Source: Dryomyza anilis
Lineage: Eukaryota; Arthropoda; Insecta; Diptera; Dryomyzidae
Assembly (NCBI GenBank): GCA_951804985.1
Contig: OX638130.1
Span: forward strand, 115,581,593 to 115,645,592
DNA length: 64,000 nt
Reading direction: 5' to 3'
Position 1 is the stretch's first letter. The number at the start of each line of letters is the position of its first letter. Both the position numbers and the translations under genes were made by a program. The notes beneath the pieces are model-generated. The model searched no databases. It saw only the letters and a list, made by a program, of their open reading frames with translations, and was not told the origin of the DNA. This document shows, in pieces, positions 12,701 through 24,016 of this stretch.

Positions 12701-15700
12701 TTTCTCCGGACAATTCTCCCTCGTACAAATCTTTTCGGAGGAAATTCTTTCCTATGATAACATTTCGCAGATATAATTCTTTTCCGTCAATTCAATTTTT
12801 GCCCAAAGCAGACAAAGTTAGGTCTGTTCAGACCTAAATTCTGGCCTGAAAACCCTGGTCTAAATTGTTCAGCCCTGAATTTCCGGGATGAATTCACCTA
12901 TGAATTCTTCATTCAAATTAAATTTTTTATAATTAAATTCTTTTCGGATGAAAATAAAGATTATAAATATAAATTGTCAATGAGACGAATTGACTCGAAG
13001 AACTGTACACGGAAAAGTGTCCTGTTAAGAATTGTCTCGAGCAGAAATTATTTGAAGTAACAATAATCACGGGGCAGAATTGCTCGTGCAAGAATTAACC
13101 ATAACTCCAATTGTATCGGAACATTGTTCTAGAAAAAGATTATCCGAAACCCAAATAATTACCTTGAACTTTCGCTACTACTCTCTGTGATCACATAATC
13201 CATTAAAACATTTTTCTCAAAATCCCAACAATAGAGCACCGACTTTGGCATCAAATTTTGATTGGCAATTGTAATAGCCAGATGTGTGCCGGCACAGTTA
13301 CACTTGGCAAATATAACTTCGCCAAAGTCTTCGAAGAGATCATAGCCAGATTTGCCGGGAAAGAGTAATTTCGGATCATGTCGCGAAACATCATATGTCT
13401 TAATGAAGCCTTTCATTGTAAATACAGTGAGAAAAGTGCTCGTCAGATCCAGACCAATTATTTTGCCTATAACAAAAATATTATTGCTTTTAGATTTAAG
13501 TACGGTACAATAATCAAAAAAACCTTCAATATCATTAGTCTGTATTTTATTCAGTACAACGCCGCCAATCGAATACATCACAACGTCCATCGTTGTGAGA
13601 CAGAAAATATTTTGATTTTGTATATGAATTGCCAGACATTCTGCGGGAAATGTTTGCATTAATTGTACCATTAAAGGTAAAATTTTTTCGGATTTCTTAG
13701 TCGTTGTCTCGATTTCAAATTCATTGTCATCATCTTCATCGACCTTGTCAATTTTATACGAGGAAATAGTGCGTCCATTGCTTAGTATCAAATTAACTTG
13801 GTTAAGTGTCAAGGTGGTTATGGCAAAATCTGCCTGCACCGTGCAGTGACGTCCACTTGAGTGCTGCAGAAAAATTGACTTGGCATTTCGCTGCACAGCC
13901 CACAGTTGGCGTGTGTGATATGAGAGTAACGATTGTTCCTGTGAGAAGCGAAATACATTATTGAAAATGAGTTTTTTTCAAGGGTTTTTCAACAGGAACG
14001 CTACAAAAGTAGAGCGACAGGAACAGCAAACGACGCCATATTTCTAGCCGCTCTTTTGACATCTCTCTTCAGTAAGGTTTGCCATTTCATGATGGAAAGA
14101 TACATTTGTAGCGTCCCTGTTGTTACTTCAAATTAGTATTTTTAATATTTTGTTATACTAGTTTCAAAATAAAACTCTTTTAAAACAAGATTTCTTAAAC
14201 GGTCCCTAATCAGAAGTAACTATTGATATTTTTTACCCTAATCAGAAGTAACTATTGATATTTTTTACTTGATTCTAAAACGTCAATTTATGAAAATTAG
14301 ATCATCTAACATGTTCTGTATATCGAACGCAATAGAATTAATTCGATCATATTTATTTTTTGCTTTAACAGAATTCGATTTTTCAATAGAACATAAAAGT
14401 GTGTCAAAGTAATTCAAATCCTGAAAGTTATATGTGACGAATTCAATTCCATTTTTTGTATTTGATCGAAGAAGAATTTTGAAAAATTTCCTATAAGTTC
14501 TTTTCAAGCTCTGAATGAAATGGCACTGGATATCTAATAAAGCCAAATTTGAACTTAAATTAAATTTTTAAAATTTTGTGAAAACGATGTTTTTTTTTAA
14601 ATAATATTTTTTGAATAATACGGAAAAGTTTGTACTTTAAATTTAATAATCAAAAATACTTTTACCACATACCTTTAACACAAACACATTCGAAATACAG
14701 TTGATCAGCATACATGGTTTGGCCACCTCATTAATGCCCCAAAAACACTGTTTAATGGCACCACGTACCGCTGAAATGCTCGTCAATTGCCAAGAGTTCT
14801 CCGGTGTATTCACAAAATAGCCCACCGTACGTTTCCAGGTGTAGATATTACCCTGACTTGTGCCACCGCATAATGTCTGATTGGTCTGACAATATGCGAG
14901 ACAAGTAAAAACTTCAGCTTTCTGTTGAATTTGATGTTTTTGATTTTGTAGTTTGCGATGCATTGATAAATTTGTTGAATTTTCACTATCTTGTGAGCCA
15001 TAAAATGTAGAAGTTGAGTCACGTGTGTCGGTATTTGCAAAAATACCTTTAAGAGTGATAGAATTGTAATATAGTTGAAATACATGAATTTAATTTTGTA
15101 CCTGAGCTGGGCAAATCCATTTTTAATAAAAAGTTGTCACTCTTTTCAATATCCCATATACGTACACAAAAGTCACCTGTTTTAATAAATTTAATTTTCA
15201 ATAATAAATACAAATTTATTACACTTTTGTACCTGTTATTATTGCTATGCTATTGCCGGCCCATGTAATTGCACTATTATTTCCTGGCACTTTACCACTT
15301 AATTTTACGCGATCCAATTCGGTTAAAATGCCAGTTGATTCCACCAGATACAAAGTCACAGTCATATCCTCCATAAGGCAAATAATGGCATCTCTAAAAA
15401 ATTTTAATGTTTAACAAGTTCAGCCACTAAAAATAGTTTCATCGTAATATTCATTCTGATATTTAGAAAACTTAGTAATAGTTTAGTGCCTTTTGAATCT
15501 CATTAACATATTATTGAAAATAGTTTGATCGAATATTTGCTGAAATTTATTTTCGTTCGAAATTTAAATCATTCAAATTCCATTCGTAATTTAATAAAAT
15601 TCTGAAACAAATCCGAAATTTTTAAAATTTCGAATATACCGAAATATTCTCGAATTTATCTAAACCAATATTTAATTTTTAAAATTTCACAAATATTACT

Positions 15701-16513
15701 TACTTTTTTGGATGCCACAACATCTGACGTATCGGTACAGAACTATTTTTCAACATCTCTGTACAAGTCCCGCCTTGATTAATATAGTAGACCACACCAG
15801 ACTGAGTGCCCACATAAAAGCAATAATTATCCTTAACCGTAGCATGTGTTAGATTTCTGGCAGCAGTTCGTGGTCGCCAATTTGTCAGCGTATCCAAGGC
15901 ATTTTCATCACCTGCCACCGCAGCTTTAGCCAAATTCACCATCTCATCGCGTATTTCATTTTCAATCATTTTGCGAAATGTTATATGCAGCAGTTGTTCG
16001 CGTAAATCATGCGAATACATTGTCAAAAACTGATATTGTCCATCGCAACGCCAACCGGTTAAAAGACCCATCGCATCGGCGGTTACCATGCGTCCGCCCT
16101 TCTCGCTGAAGGTCAACAGTGTAATGGCTGCCTTATGTGGTCCATGTACGCTGGCAAATTCACGATGACCCGTAAACCAGACATAAATATCACCATTTTC
16201 CCAACCAGTGGCCAGTACTAGTTTCTCGGGATGCCATGCCAAGGCGGTGGCCTGCGATGTGGTATGCACTGGATATGTTACATCTCGTTGTGGTTCTCCC
16301 TGTATTTTTTTAGTTTTTTACAATTTTATAGTTTATTTAATTATAGAAAACAAATGTTTTACATACCGCATCAGAAAATATAGTTACAGAACCACCGCGT
16401 TCTTGACTAACTGAGGCTACTGCGAATATAGGTTCATTTGGATGCCATATACCGATGGTGCTGACGGCATCCGAATCTAGAAACTCAACTTTTGTATCGA
16501 AATATAGGGTCAT
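9751..16513 (-). CDS. IFT140: Intraflagellar transport protein 140 (rempA orthologue)
   Basis: This is a core subunit of IFT complex A, needed for retrograde transport and membrane-protein entry in cilia; in flies it acts in chordotonal neurons. Thirteen coding exons fit in phase: 16513-16367, 16299-15704, 15393-15233, 15176-15102, 15046-14673, 13938-13163, 12550-12265, 12211-12072, 12021-11733, 11680-11504, 11416-11294, 11225-10112 and 10046-9751. They give 1517 residues (human about 1460). Residues 1 to about 800 form two WD40 propellers ([20 protein letters not shown] and similar). From about 810 TPR-like helical repeats follow, with strongly conserved stretches such as [39 protein letters not shown] and [15 protein letters not shown]. 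The C-terminus is acidic. The start MTLYFD was chosen over an in-frame upstream ATG because it aligns with the family start and an X-box lies upstream. A poly(A) signal on the minus strand is at 9709-9704. Confidence 0.97.
12570..13140. repeat. Degenerate short repeats in IFT140 intron 6
   Basis: The phrases CTTCTCCGAGACAATACTT (12604 and 12668, spacing about 64), TTCTCCGGACAATTC and later inverse forms such as GAATTGTCTCGAGCAGAA recur throughout the intron. It looks like a decayed simple-sequence array with some inverted copies. No coding content is seen. Confidence 0.5.
13990..14122 (+). mobile_element. Internally deleted mariner-like MITE
   Basis: It lies in IFT140 intron 5. The ends are CAACAGGAACGCTACAAA (13990-14007) and TTTGTAGCGTCCCTGTTG (14105-14122), an 18-base inverted repeat with one mismatch. 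The interior, including AGTAAGGTTTGCCATTTCAT, is the leader also found twice in the decayed mariner at 46031-46885. It ends with the first codons of a transposase frame (ATGGAAAGATACA) fused straight to the right end. It is a 133-bp deletion derivative. Confidence 0.8.
14203..14268. repeat. 33-bp direct duplication
   Basis: Two adjacent copies, starting CCCTAATCAGAAGTAACTAT at 14203 and 14236, are almost identical. This is a recent local duplication in IFT140 intron 5. Confidence 0.9.
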
Positions 16514-16605
16514 ACTTGAGCAAATGCCGATTCTTTGGCTAGCAACTCCTAAGGATTTGTAAATAAATAATCGAGTTTTAAGTTGGCCATAACAAAACAA
16601 AAAGG

Positions 16606-16619
16606 TTTGCCATGGTAAC
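16606..16619. promoter_or_regulatory. RFX X-box-like site upstream of IFT140
   Basis: TTTGCCATGGTAAC, in the near-palindrome GGTTTGCCATGGTAACC, matches the RFX X-box pattern RYYVYYATRRNRAC at 13 of 14 positions. It lies 93-106 bases upstream of the IFT140 start codon. RFX factors are the known activators of ciliary genes, and X-boxes usually sit within a few hundred bases of the start. This supports both the gene identity and the chosen start. Confidence 0.65.
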
Positions 16620-17069
16620 CAAACAAAAAGGGCAAAAGGACGTTTACTGTTACACATGCAGGAAATAGGGTGGTGTAAACTAATTTTAGTGTGAACTGTG
16701 CATAATACTGGTAAATTTACATTAAAATTTTATAAAACATTAAAGAAAATATTAAATCTCTGTGTTTATTTTTATTAAACCCCTACAAATCTTTTGATGA
16801 TATTCGATAAAAAAAAATTATAATTTTTTCAATATAACCCTATATATATTTTGCAAGAAAATTGTGTATTTTTGAGAATTTTAGTAAAAAAATTAATTTT
16901 CAGAATAAATCAAATTTGACTAAAATACCTATATCGTTGGGAATTAGTTGGAAATTATCGAAAACCCTATCATTTTCATATCATTTTAAATTATTTATAA
17001 CGATAATTAAGGTCTATAAAATTATCTCTTCTGTATCGTTGTGATATCGTTTTGTTAATTTTGAAAAAA
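16620..17069. other. Short AT-rich spacer upstream of IFT140
   Basis: Nothing is recognised here beyond AT-rich sequence. The open frame at 16862-17044 has no protein-like features. Confidence 0.6.
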
Positions 17070-17075
17070 CAGTAA

Positions 17076-17888
17076 GGAAGGTTAGATCACATGGGAAATT
17101 CTGATAGTTATAAGAATTATGAAATTTATCTTCGCAGATCTCTGCATGTTTACGCATCCGGAAGTAATAATAATAATAGTTTGGCGCTACAGTCCCGTAT
17201 AGAACTTCGGCCGAGCTCTCTCACCATTTTGAGCTGTGCGTGTTATATTTGTACTCAAAGTGGTGGGACCTACAGTTTATTGCCGAATCCGAACGGCGGG
17301 GGAGAGCTTTTCATAGGCAATGGTTTTACTCTCGTAGGTTTCTATGAAAAGATGTTGTTAGCCACAGTCCAGGCTTGAACCGGGGACCTTTCGGCTCGCA
17401 GTCCAACGCACTAACCACTGAGCTACCGCTGCTCCGGAAGTAACTGCAAATTTTTAATATTGAAAGAAGTTCATATAAGAATGGTTAGGTGTATCGAATT
17501 TCGATTTTTTTTTCCGGGAACTGGACAAGCCAGTTCGCGAGGAAAAAAATATTTTTATACATTTGATAATCATAATCAATAATATTTGAGGAAAAAAAGT
17601 TTTCTTCGGGCGGTATAAAGGAAAATTTACCCGTAGATTTCTGTGTTATATGAGATATTTGAACATAAGTCGGTTCACAGGTCACAATCGACCATCCCCA
17701 TTTTTTAATATCATACGGCGTATGTACATAAGTAATCTAAATTCAGAGTCTTCCTGCAATCGTGATATTAACAGACTGAAGGACATTGCCAAATCGACTT
17801 AGGACGTCATGCATATCAAGAAAATATATAGTCCGGTTGTTACAAACGGTGTACCAAACATAATATACCCTTTCAATCATAGTGTAGG
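17076..17888 (-). mobile_element. mini-me/DINE-like element, reverse copy, split by a SINE
   Basis: Read on the minus strand, it follows the layout of the copy at 23143-23820: CCTACACTATG, a GGGTATAT box, TTTGGTACACCGTTTGTAAC, then the body ending GGGAAATTT...ATCTAACC on the plus-strand left side (17076-17100). It is diverged, and its (GTCT)n core is largely lost. The SINE at 17168-17432 is inserted in it. Confidence 0.7.
17168..17432 (-). mobile_element. tRNA-derived SINE, near full length
   Basis: On the minus strand it runs from a tRNA-like head (GGTAGCTCAGTGGTTAGTGC, A box; GGTTCAAGCC, B box), through a unique body containing CGCCGTTCGGATTCGG, to a (TAT)n tail. An 11-base target duplication TCCGGAAGTAA flanks it at 17157-17167 and 17433-17443. 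It is inserted in an older reverse mini-me-like element. Confidence 0.9.
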
Positions 17889-19320
17889 TTGTAAAAATTG
17901 ATTATAAATTTTCACAAAAAAATAAAAAAATCCGAAAAAACATATACATATTTTTTCATAAATCCAAATTTTACTAAAATTTTAAATGTTTACGAAAAAT
18001 TAAAAATTTGATTTCTATTCAAATCTAGAGATTTAAGGAATTGCTTTAAAAAATAATAACTAATTATCACTAAAAAGACAAATTTAATTAAAAACACAAC
18101 TATATTTACTTAAGTCGCTTCACAGGTCATTTTTACAAAGATAAACTCAGACCACTTTTGTAATTATTTTGAGTATTTTTTCATATTTCAAGCGCCCAGA
18201 TATTTATTAATCTTGAACATTCAAGATTTACCATAGTACTTTTCTACTATCTAATCCTAACAATTATATTTATTAAATTCTGATACAGCTTAACGCTTGA
18301 TTGCCATATTAATCCAAATAATTTTAAACCCGTTCGCAGATATTAAATTTTATATGAAACATGTTACCCTGATCATAATAATCCCTTTCTAAATTAAGAC
18401 AAACGATATTATAATCGTTTTAGCCTCAAAACTCGGTTCTCCTATAAACGTAGAAAAGCGGGCTGATCCATTAGCAAATAATTATTTGCTATTTAAACAG
18501 TGATTGTTTAAAAAATAGTTCCTCACCGATAAACCATTTAATATATGAGACGAGGTATAGAGACTGATGTCTAAACACGTAGACAAAATTTTTGTTTGTA
18601 AGTTGAACTTTAATACACAGCCAGCCCTATAGTTAGAAAAATATTGCGTCGGAATTTCTCTTTTCTAAAATATTTTGTATGAAAATTCAATACATAATAT
18701 TTTCGAACAGAAAAATATTTTGTTAATTATCATTGATAAAAGTTTACACCAGATAAAAGTTTACACCAAAAAGTCAAAGTGAAATATATTGATATATGGT
18801 CGTTGTAGAACATTTTCAAAATCCTAAATATTCAATTACAAAAATCTTTATATATCAGTCAATGTTTAATCGATGATCTCAAATTTTTTACCACATGATA
18901 AGAAAATGTAAATCTATCAATTAATATTTCAACTTTAAAAATGCATCAATTACTTTTTATAATATTAATCAACAAACTCGAAATTTAAGTTTTTCATAAA
19001 AATGTATTTGGTGACTTTTCGTTCTACAACGACGATATTGTAGATACTAAAACCTCTTTTATTACATACATTACATTACATAATAACGTAAAATCGTAAT
19101 TTCACATGTCATTTATAGGCTAATTTGTGTTTAAAATTTGTATTGTGTGATTTCAAATTCAATTTTTGTTTGATTTCGATTTGAGTTATTCCGCATTTAT
19201 TGAACGCTCTGCATATTTTTTTATGGGTTACTTCTTTAACATAAATCTGTTTATTTTATCAGTATTGTTACTATTCGTATAATTTTTTGTGCAAAATATA
19301 AAATTTGTCTTATAGTGTTG
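17889..19320. other. Intergenic AT-rich spacer with short repeats
   Basis: There is no gene. A 17-base tandem duplication GATAAAAGTTTACACCA lies at 18735-18768. A 13-base perfect inverted repeat, GTCGTTGTAGAAC (18799-18811) and GTTCTACAACGAC (19021-19033), may mark the ends of a 250-bp MITE. Confidence 0.5.
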
Positions 19321-19359
19321 CATATACTACATGTCCAACAAAGGGGGATTTAATTTTCT

Positions 19360-19553
19360 TTTAATTGCTCACACTCTCTCTCATCCCAGTGTCGCTCGCC
19401 GCCTCTACTGCACCGAATGCGTTGGAATGTGTCAAATACAGCAATCAGTTGCTCGCCACACGTACAACGGAGCAGTTTGCAAAATTTCATTTGTTTTTTT
19501 TTGCATTTTATCTTTTTAGAATAAAAAATTAAAAAAAAAACTTTAAAAACAAA
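19360..19553 (+). promoter_or_regulatory. Likely promoter/5' leader of Tspo
   Basis: A less AT-rich block (CTCTCTCTCATCCCAGTGTCG and beyond) sits directly upstream of the start codon, after more than 1 kb of very AT-rich DNA. No TATA box is evident. It is inferred from position and composition. Confidence 0.35.
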
Positions 19554-20233
19554 ATGAGTGATAAATGGAAAATTGCCGGTGCCATGCTGCTGCCCAATCT
19601 GGGCGGCTTTGTAAATGGCCAAATAACGCGCAAAAATCTCGACAGCTGGTACAAGAATCTCAACTTTCCAGCATTTCGTCCACCAAATTGGATTTTCGCA
19701 CCTATGTGGACGACACTCTACTCGGGCATGGGTCTGGCCTCCTACTTGGTGTGGCGCGATGGTGGTGGCTTTTCGGGCGCCGCCAAGGCACCACTGTTAC
19801 TGTTCGGCACACAACTTGCTCTGAACTGGGCATGGACACCGATCTTTTTTGGGCAGCAAAATATCAAAGGCGTAAATATATCGAATATCTCTATGATGAT
19901 TTAATATGCAATGCATTTTCTGTCTGTTGTATCTATTTGCTGTGTCATTGTTCGCAAACAATGTTCGTGCTTTAGGGTCTGATTGAAATCATCGCTCTGA
20001 CGACGACTGCCTCTGCGTGCGGCCTTGTCTTCTACAAAGTAAATCGCACAGCCGGTTATTTGTTCATTCCGTATGTGGCCTGGCTGGGCTTTGCCACACT
20101 ACTCAACTATGCCATGTACAAGCTCAATCCAAGCGACAACAAAAAAGCTATTGAGAACAAAAAAGCGATTGACTCGTCGGCGGCACCTTCGACTTCGGTA
20201 GCGGCTGCTGCTCTAGCGGATAAGACGCAGTAG
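19554..20233 (+). CDS. Tspo: Translocator protein TSPO
   Basis: This is a five-helix outer mitochondrial membrane protein of the TspO/MBR (peripheral benzodiazepine receptor) family that binds cholesterol and porphyrins. Two exons, 19554-19871 and 19976-20233, join GGC|GGT to give 191 residues, close to the family length. Visible signatures are [20 protein letters not shown] in helices 1-2, [15 protein letters not shown] in helix 3, and [15 protein letters not shown] near the end. The last includes a cholesterol-recognition-type pattern, L-x-Y-x-x-x-K. The C-terminal tail is rich in Ala and Ser. The only in-frame start is after AAAACAAA. A poly(A) signal AATAAA is at 20321-20326. The reading frame through the intron ends quickly at a stop. 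Confidence 0.97.
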
Positions 20234-20329
20234 GTGGTGTCATCTGCTGCATTAAAGCTGGCATTTATTATATTTATTTATATTGCATATGTGATGGAAT
20301 TGTATTTGGCAAACTTTATAAATAAAATT

Positions 20330-21263
20330 ATGCTAATATAATCTGTTTTTTTTTTCGTTTAAGGTACTCTCAAACTGAAGCGGTACATGATAGCGATACA
20401 GTACAACAATATAGCGTTCAAACTAAAAATAACGTTGTCTAGTTAAAAACACTAAAATGAATTTGTCAAAAATATATATAAAAAAAATGTTTTAATTTTA
20501 CAATTAATTGGTCTCTATTTAAAAGCGTTTTAATTTACAGATTTTGAAAATATTTAAGTGAATTTTATTCGATATAATTTTATTTAAAAATGATTACCGC
20601 ATTCAGTTTCTGTTCATATGCGGTACATCGTTACCGTCGTGTGCCGCCGCTCCCTCCGGCTTGAGTGTACCTTTTAGACGCCAAAGTGCCATGCTTAAGG
20701 TTCGAAATAACTTTGAGCTAATGGAATTGTAATATAAAGTATAAATAGACAAGTTACGAAAGCACTTTCGATCGAAAGTAAAACTTTTGAACAACAAAAA
20801 TCGACATAAAGTCGTTCAGTATTTTTTGATTTGATTTTAATTCAATTGAATACATTTAATTTATTCTCAAAACAAAAAAAAAGCTTTGATTGGATTTAAA
20901 TTTTAATTCGATTTTAGTTCGATTAAGGAGAAATTATGAACAGAAATAGTAAAACAAGAGTTTTTGTAAAAAGAATTATTGAAAAAGAATTTGTATGTTT
21001 ATTTTTTCTTTATTTTTTATTAAATTCAATTTTAATTTGTTTATAATTATTAATACTTTATTTTGCTATTAAAAATTTGAATTTTTATTTAAAATTTATT
21101 AAAAACTAATTTGAAAAATTTTTTTATATAAAAATTGAATTTGAGGGTAAATTTTTCTATGGCTTTTGCCAAAAAAATCCCATTTTTAATTATTTTGTTA
21201 ATTTGCCTATTTTGATCTACTTTGCCTAAAAATACATTTTTACACTTTGGCAATCCTTTTTAT
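20330..21263. other. Spacer downstream of Tspo, nothing recognised
   Basis: Very AT-rich DNA with long A and T runs. No reading frame or repeat of known type was found. Confidence 0.6.
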
Positions 21264-21397
21264 ACCCTACACCTATGAGGTACAGGGTATATTAACTTTG
21301 TGCATATATTGTAACGCCCCTTAGGAGGCGTGTCCGGTATGGAAAAGTATATATATTCTTGATCAGCATCACTACCCGAGTCCGTTTAGCCATGTCC

Positions 21398-21433
<36 letters not shown>

Positions 21434-22021
21434 TGCTGTCTTGCTGTCTTGCTGTCTTGCTGTCCGAATACAGAATAACTTAAGAAATACTGATCAGAAT
21501 GCGATGAAATTTCGTCTCAATATATTTTAGCCAAAAGTAGGAACTGAGTTTGAAAATGAGCCAAATCGGTCAACGGACACGCCCACCTCCCATACAAGTC
21601 ACTTTTATATAACTCTTTCGGAACTAATAACTCGAAAAGTATTCAAGGTATAGTTATAAAATTTAAAACGTATTGTTAGAATTCACCTAAAAATATGTGG
21701 TCCAAAAATGGGCGTGATCCGCCCACATTTTTTTTTCATTATTTCCCGGGTTTTCATTGTCGAAAATTGATCCGTAAATTATTAAAATCAAATCTATGAA
21801 ATATTAGCCCAATTATATTTTTCAATTTTTTTTTTAAGTTTTTTATACTTTATATAAATTTTTAATTTATGGGGATATAAGACGTAAATTTTTGATATAT
21901 GAATAATTTTCTGTAAGCATTCCCACCAAAGGTGTAGGGTATTCCATAGTCGGGCCCGACCGACTATAAAAATCCGCCCCATGTGACCGAACTTACCCAT
22001 GTGACCTAACTTTCCCAACTC
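21264..22021 (+). mobile_element. mini-me/DINE-like element with (GTCT)n and (CTTGCTGT)n
   Basis: It starts TACCCTACACC...GGGTATATTA and carries the conserved core TATATATTCTTGATCAGCAT, followed by about seven GTCT units and four CTTGCTGT units (about 21400-21465). It ends with the hairpin TAGTCGG-GCCCGA-CCGACTA and a CCCAACT terminus. The (TA)n-core-(GTCY)n order is that described for Drosophila mini-me/DINE-1 elements. It is the most different of the six copies in the window. Confidence 0.75.
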
Positions 22022-23142
22022 GTTTAAATATTGTTTTCGATTTTCTGGTTGTATCAAAAAAAAAAATTAATATGTGTACATCCTTTTCTTGTGTAATTAT
22101 TTTTGTATGTTCTTAATGTTGTGAACAATTATTTGAATTTTTTGGATCAATGGTAGTCAATGAAATTAACGAAATAAACAAATTACATTTTGAAGATGTA
22201 AATTATCTTATTGTAAGGCAGTATTTCTTAAGATATGTTTATCATTTGAATCTCATGTTATTTTTTTTCAATTGGGATGTTTTTAGACTCGCTCTCGTCA
22301 AAATTTGTTCCAATCATGTATTTTGAAGAAATCTGTCACTTTTTAAACCAGCTGTGATGATGAGGTAGAGATCAAAATTAATATTGCAAAAATCTGCAAT
22401 AAAATCTGACTTAATATATATATAAAGAGCCATTTTGAATGCATTAGTTCAAGCATCCAAAAATTGGAATCAAAAGGACTTGCAATAAAGGAATGTTTGT
22501 AAGTAGTAGACCGTGTAAAAGAGAAATCTATGATGTCAACAAAAATAGTTCTTTGAAAAATTTAATAAAGTTTTCAATCGACATTTTTTTACCCTTTTTG
22601 TGCCATTTTTACTGTATTTTTGTGCCATTTTGCCTGCCATTTTTAACTATATTTTGTGCAAAAAAAAACTTGCCCTGGTTATAAAGTATAATTTCTTGAT
22701 AAATGAATATCAATTTAGACAATGAAATTACCTTTCCATTAGTAATACACATCTTCGAACGGCATGATTTCTTCCTTTTTTAAAATGTACGTAAATTCGA
22801 AACTTACAAAAATAAAAATACAAATTTTGACTTTCTCATTGATTTGCTCAAAATTTCGTAACCGATCAACACAATTTTTCAAATTTATAATGATAGACGA
22901 GTTCATTCCCAGTATTTTCTTACCAAGTATAGGGATTTTAATTTGGTAACAAATGCTTCAGAAATATTTAAACAGTGGCGGGATTTGTGATTTGGTCGTT
23001 GAAATAAAAAAATAATAATTTGAACATTTATTAAAATTATAATCAAATTGCTGCACATAACATATTATCTGATCATACTATCTAACATATTAATTTTTTT
23101 TTTATTTCAACCACCAAATCATTAGATCCGCCACTGTTTAAT
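22022..23142. other. Spacer between two mini-me-like copies
   Basis: AT-rich and gene-free. Short open frames at 22493-22684 and 22764-22949 show no recognisable features. Confidence 0.6.
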
Positions 23143-23820
23143 TATACCCTACACTAAGAGTGAAAGGGTATATTCAGTTTGGTACGCCGTTTGTAACACC
23201 CAGAAGGAAGCATCTCCGGTATGGAAAAGTATATATATTCTTGATCAGAATGACCTCCTGAGTTGATTTAGCGATGTCCGTCTGTATGTCCGTCTGTCTG
23301 TCTGTCCGTCTGTCTGTTGAAATGCCTACTACTTTTAAAATTGAAGAGCTAGATAAATGAAACTTATAACCTAGATTACTAATATACCTACGCTGTATGT
23401 GCGAAGATCGGTCCATTGTGACCTATGATCCGACCACTTATGTTTAAATACCTCATATAAAATGTACATATAAAGATCAATTTTCATGTATACGTGCTTA
23501 GGTAAACTTTTTTGGTCAAATATATATTGATATCATGCTCAAATACATGATAATAATGTTTTCCGGCGAAAAGACTTGTGGTTCACAAAAAAAAATCGAA
23601 ATTCGGTACACCTACCCATTTGTAAATATGGGTATCAAATGTTTGTAGTTATTTTCAGGATTCGTATACCCTGGTGACCTATATATCACTTTGAATGGTA
23701 ACCACACATATGTGTAGGGTATTTATAGTCGGCTTAGACCGACTATAATTTTGATAATCCTAACTATCATAATTACACCTACTTTAAAATTTCCCATGTG
23801 ATCTAACCTTCCCAACTGGT
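23143..23820 (+). mobile_element. mini-me/DINE-like element, well preserved
   Basis: It begins TATACCCTACACTAAGAGTG with a matching GGGTATA, has CTTGATCAGAATGACC followed by (GTCT)n near 23277-23320, and ends with a perfect 10-base hairpin (TTATAGTCGG 23723-23732, CCGACTATAA 23739-23748) and GATCTAACCTTCCCAACTGG. Copies at 56611 and 61016 share this layout closely. It has no protein capacity, so it is non-autonomous. Confidence 0.85.
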
Positions 23821-24016
23821 TTTTTTTTTAGTATTGTCTAAAATGTGTTTTTATTAGCAGGAATATCGTTGGGTTTATTTCAAAATATTTGCTGAAGAAT
23901 TCTAAATTGAATACAAAAGAAATCAGACAGAAACGTGAATGAGTTTTATATCAAAAAAATTCATCGTTATTTCAAATGATCTTAGTTTTTTTTATTAATT
24001 TAAAATAATAATAATT

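Noticed and set aside
14283..14546. 87-codon minus-strand frame in IFT140 intron 5
   Set aside because: It has no counterpart in the IFT140 family, the flanking exons join in phase without it, and no splice sites or known domain are seen.
21400..21460. CRISPR-like short repeats
   Set aside because: GTCT and CTTGCTGT runs have no spacers; they are the microsatellite core of a mini-me-like element.
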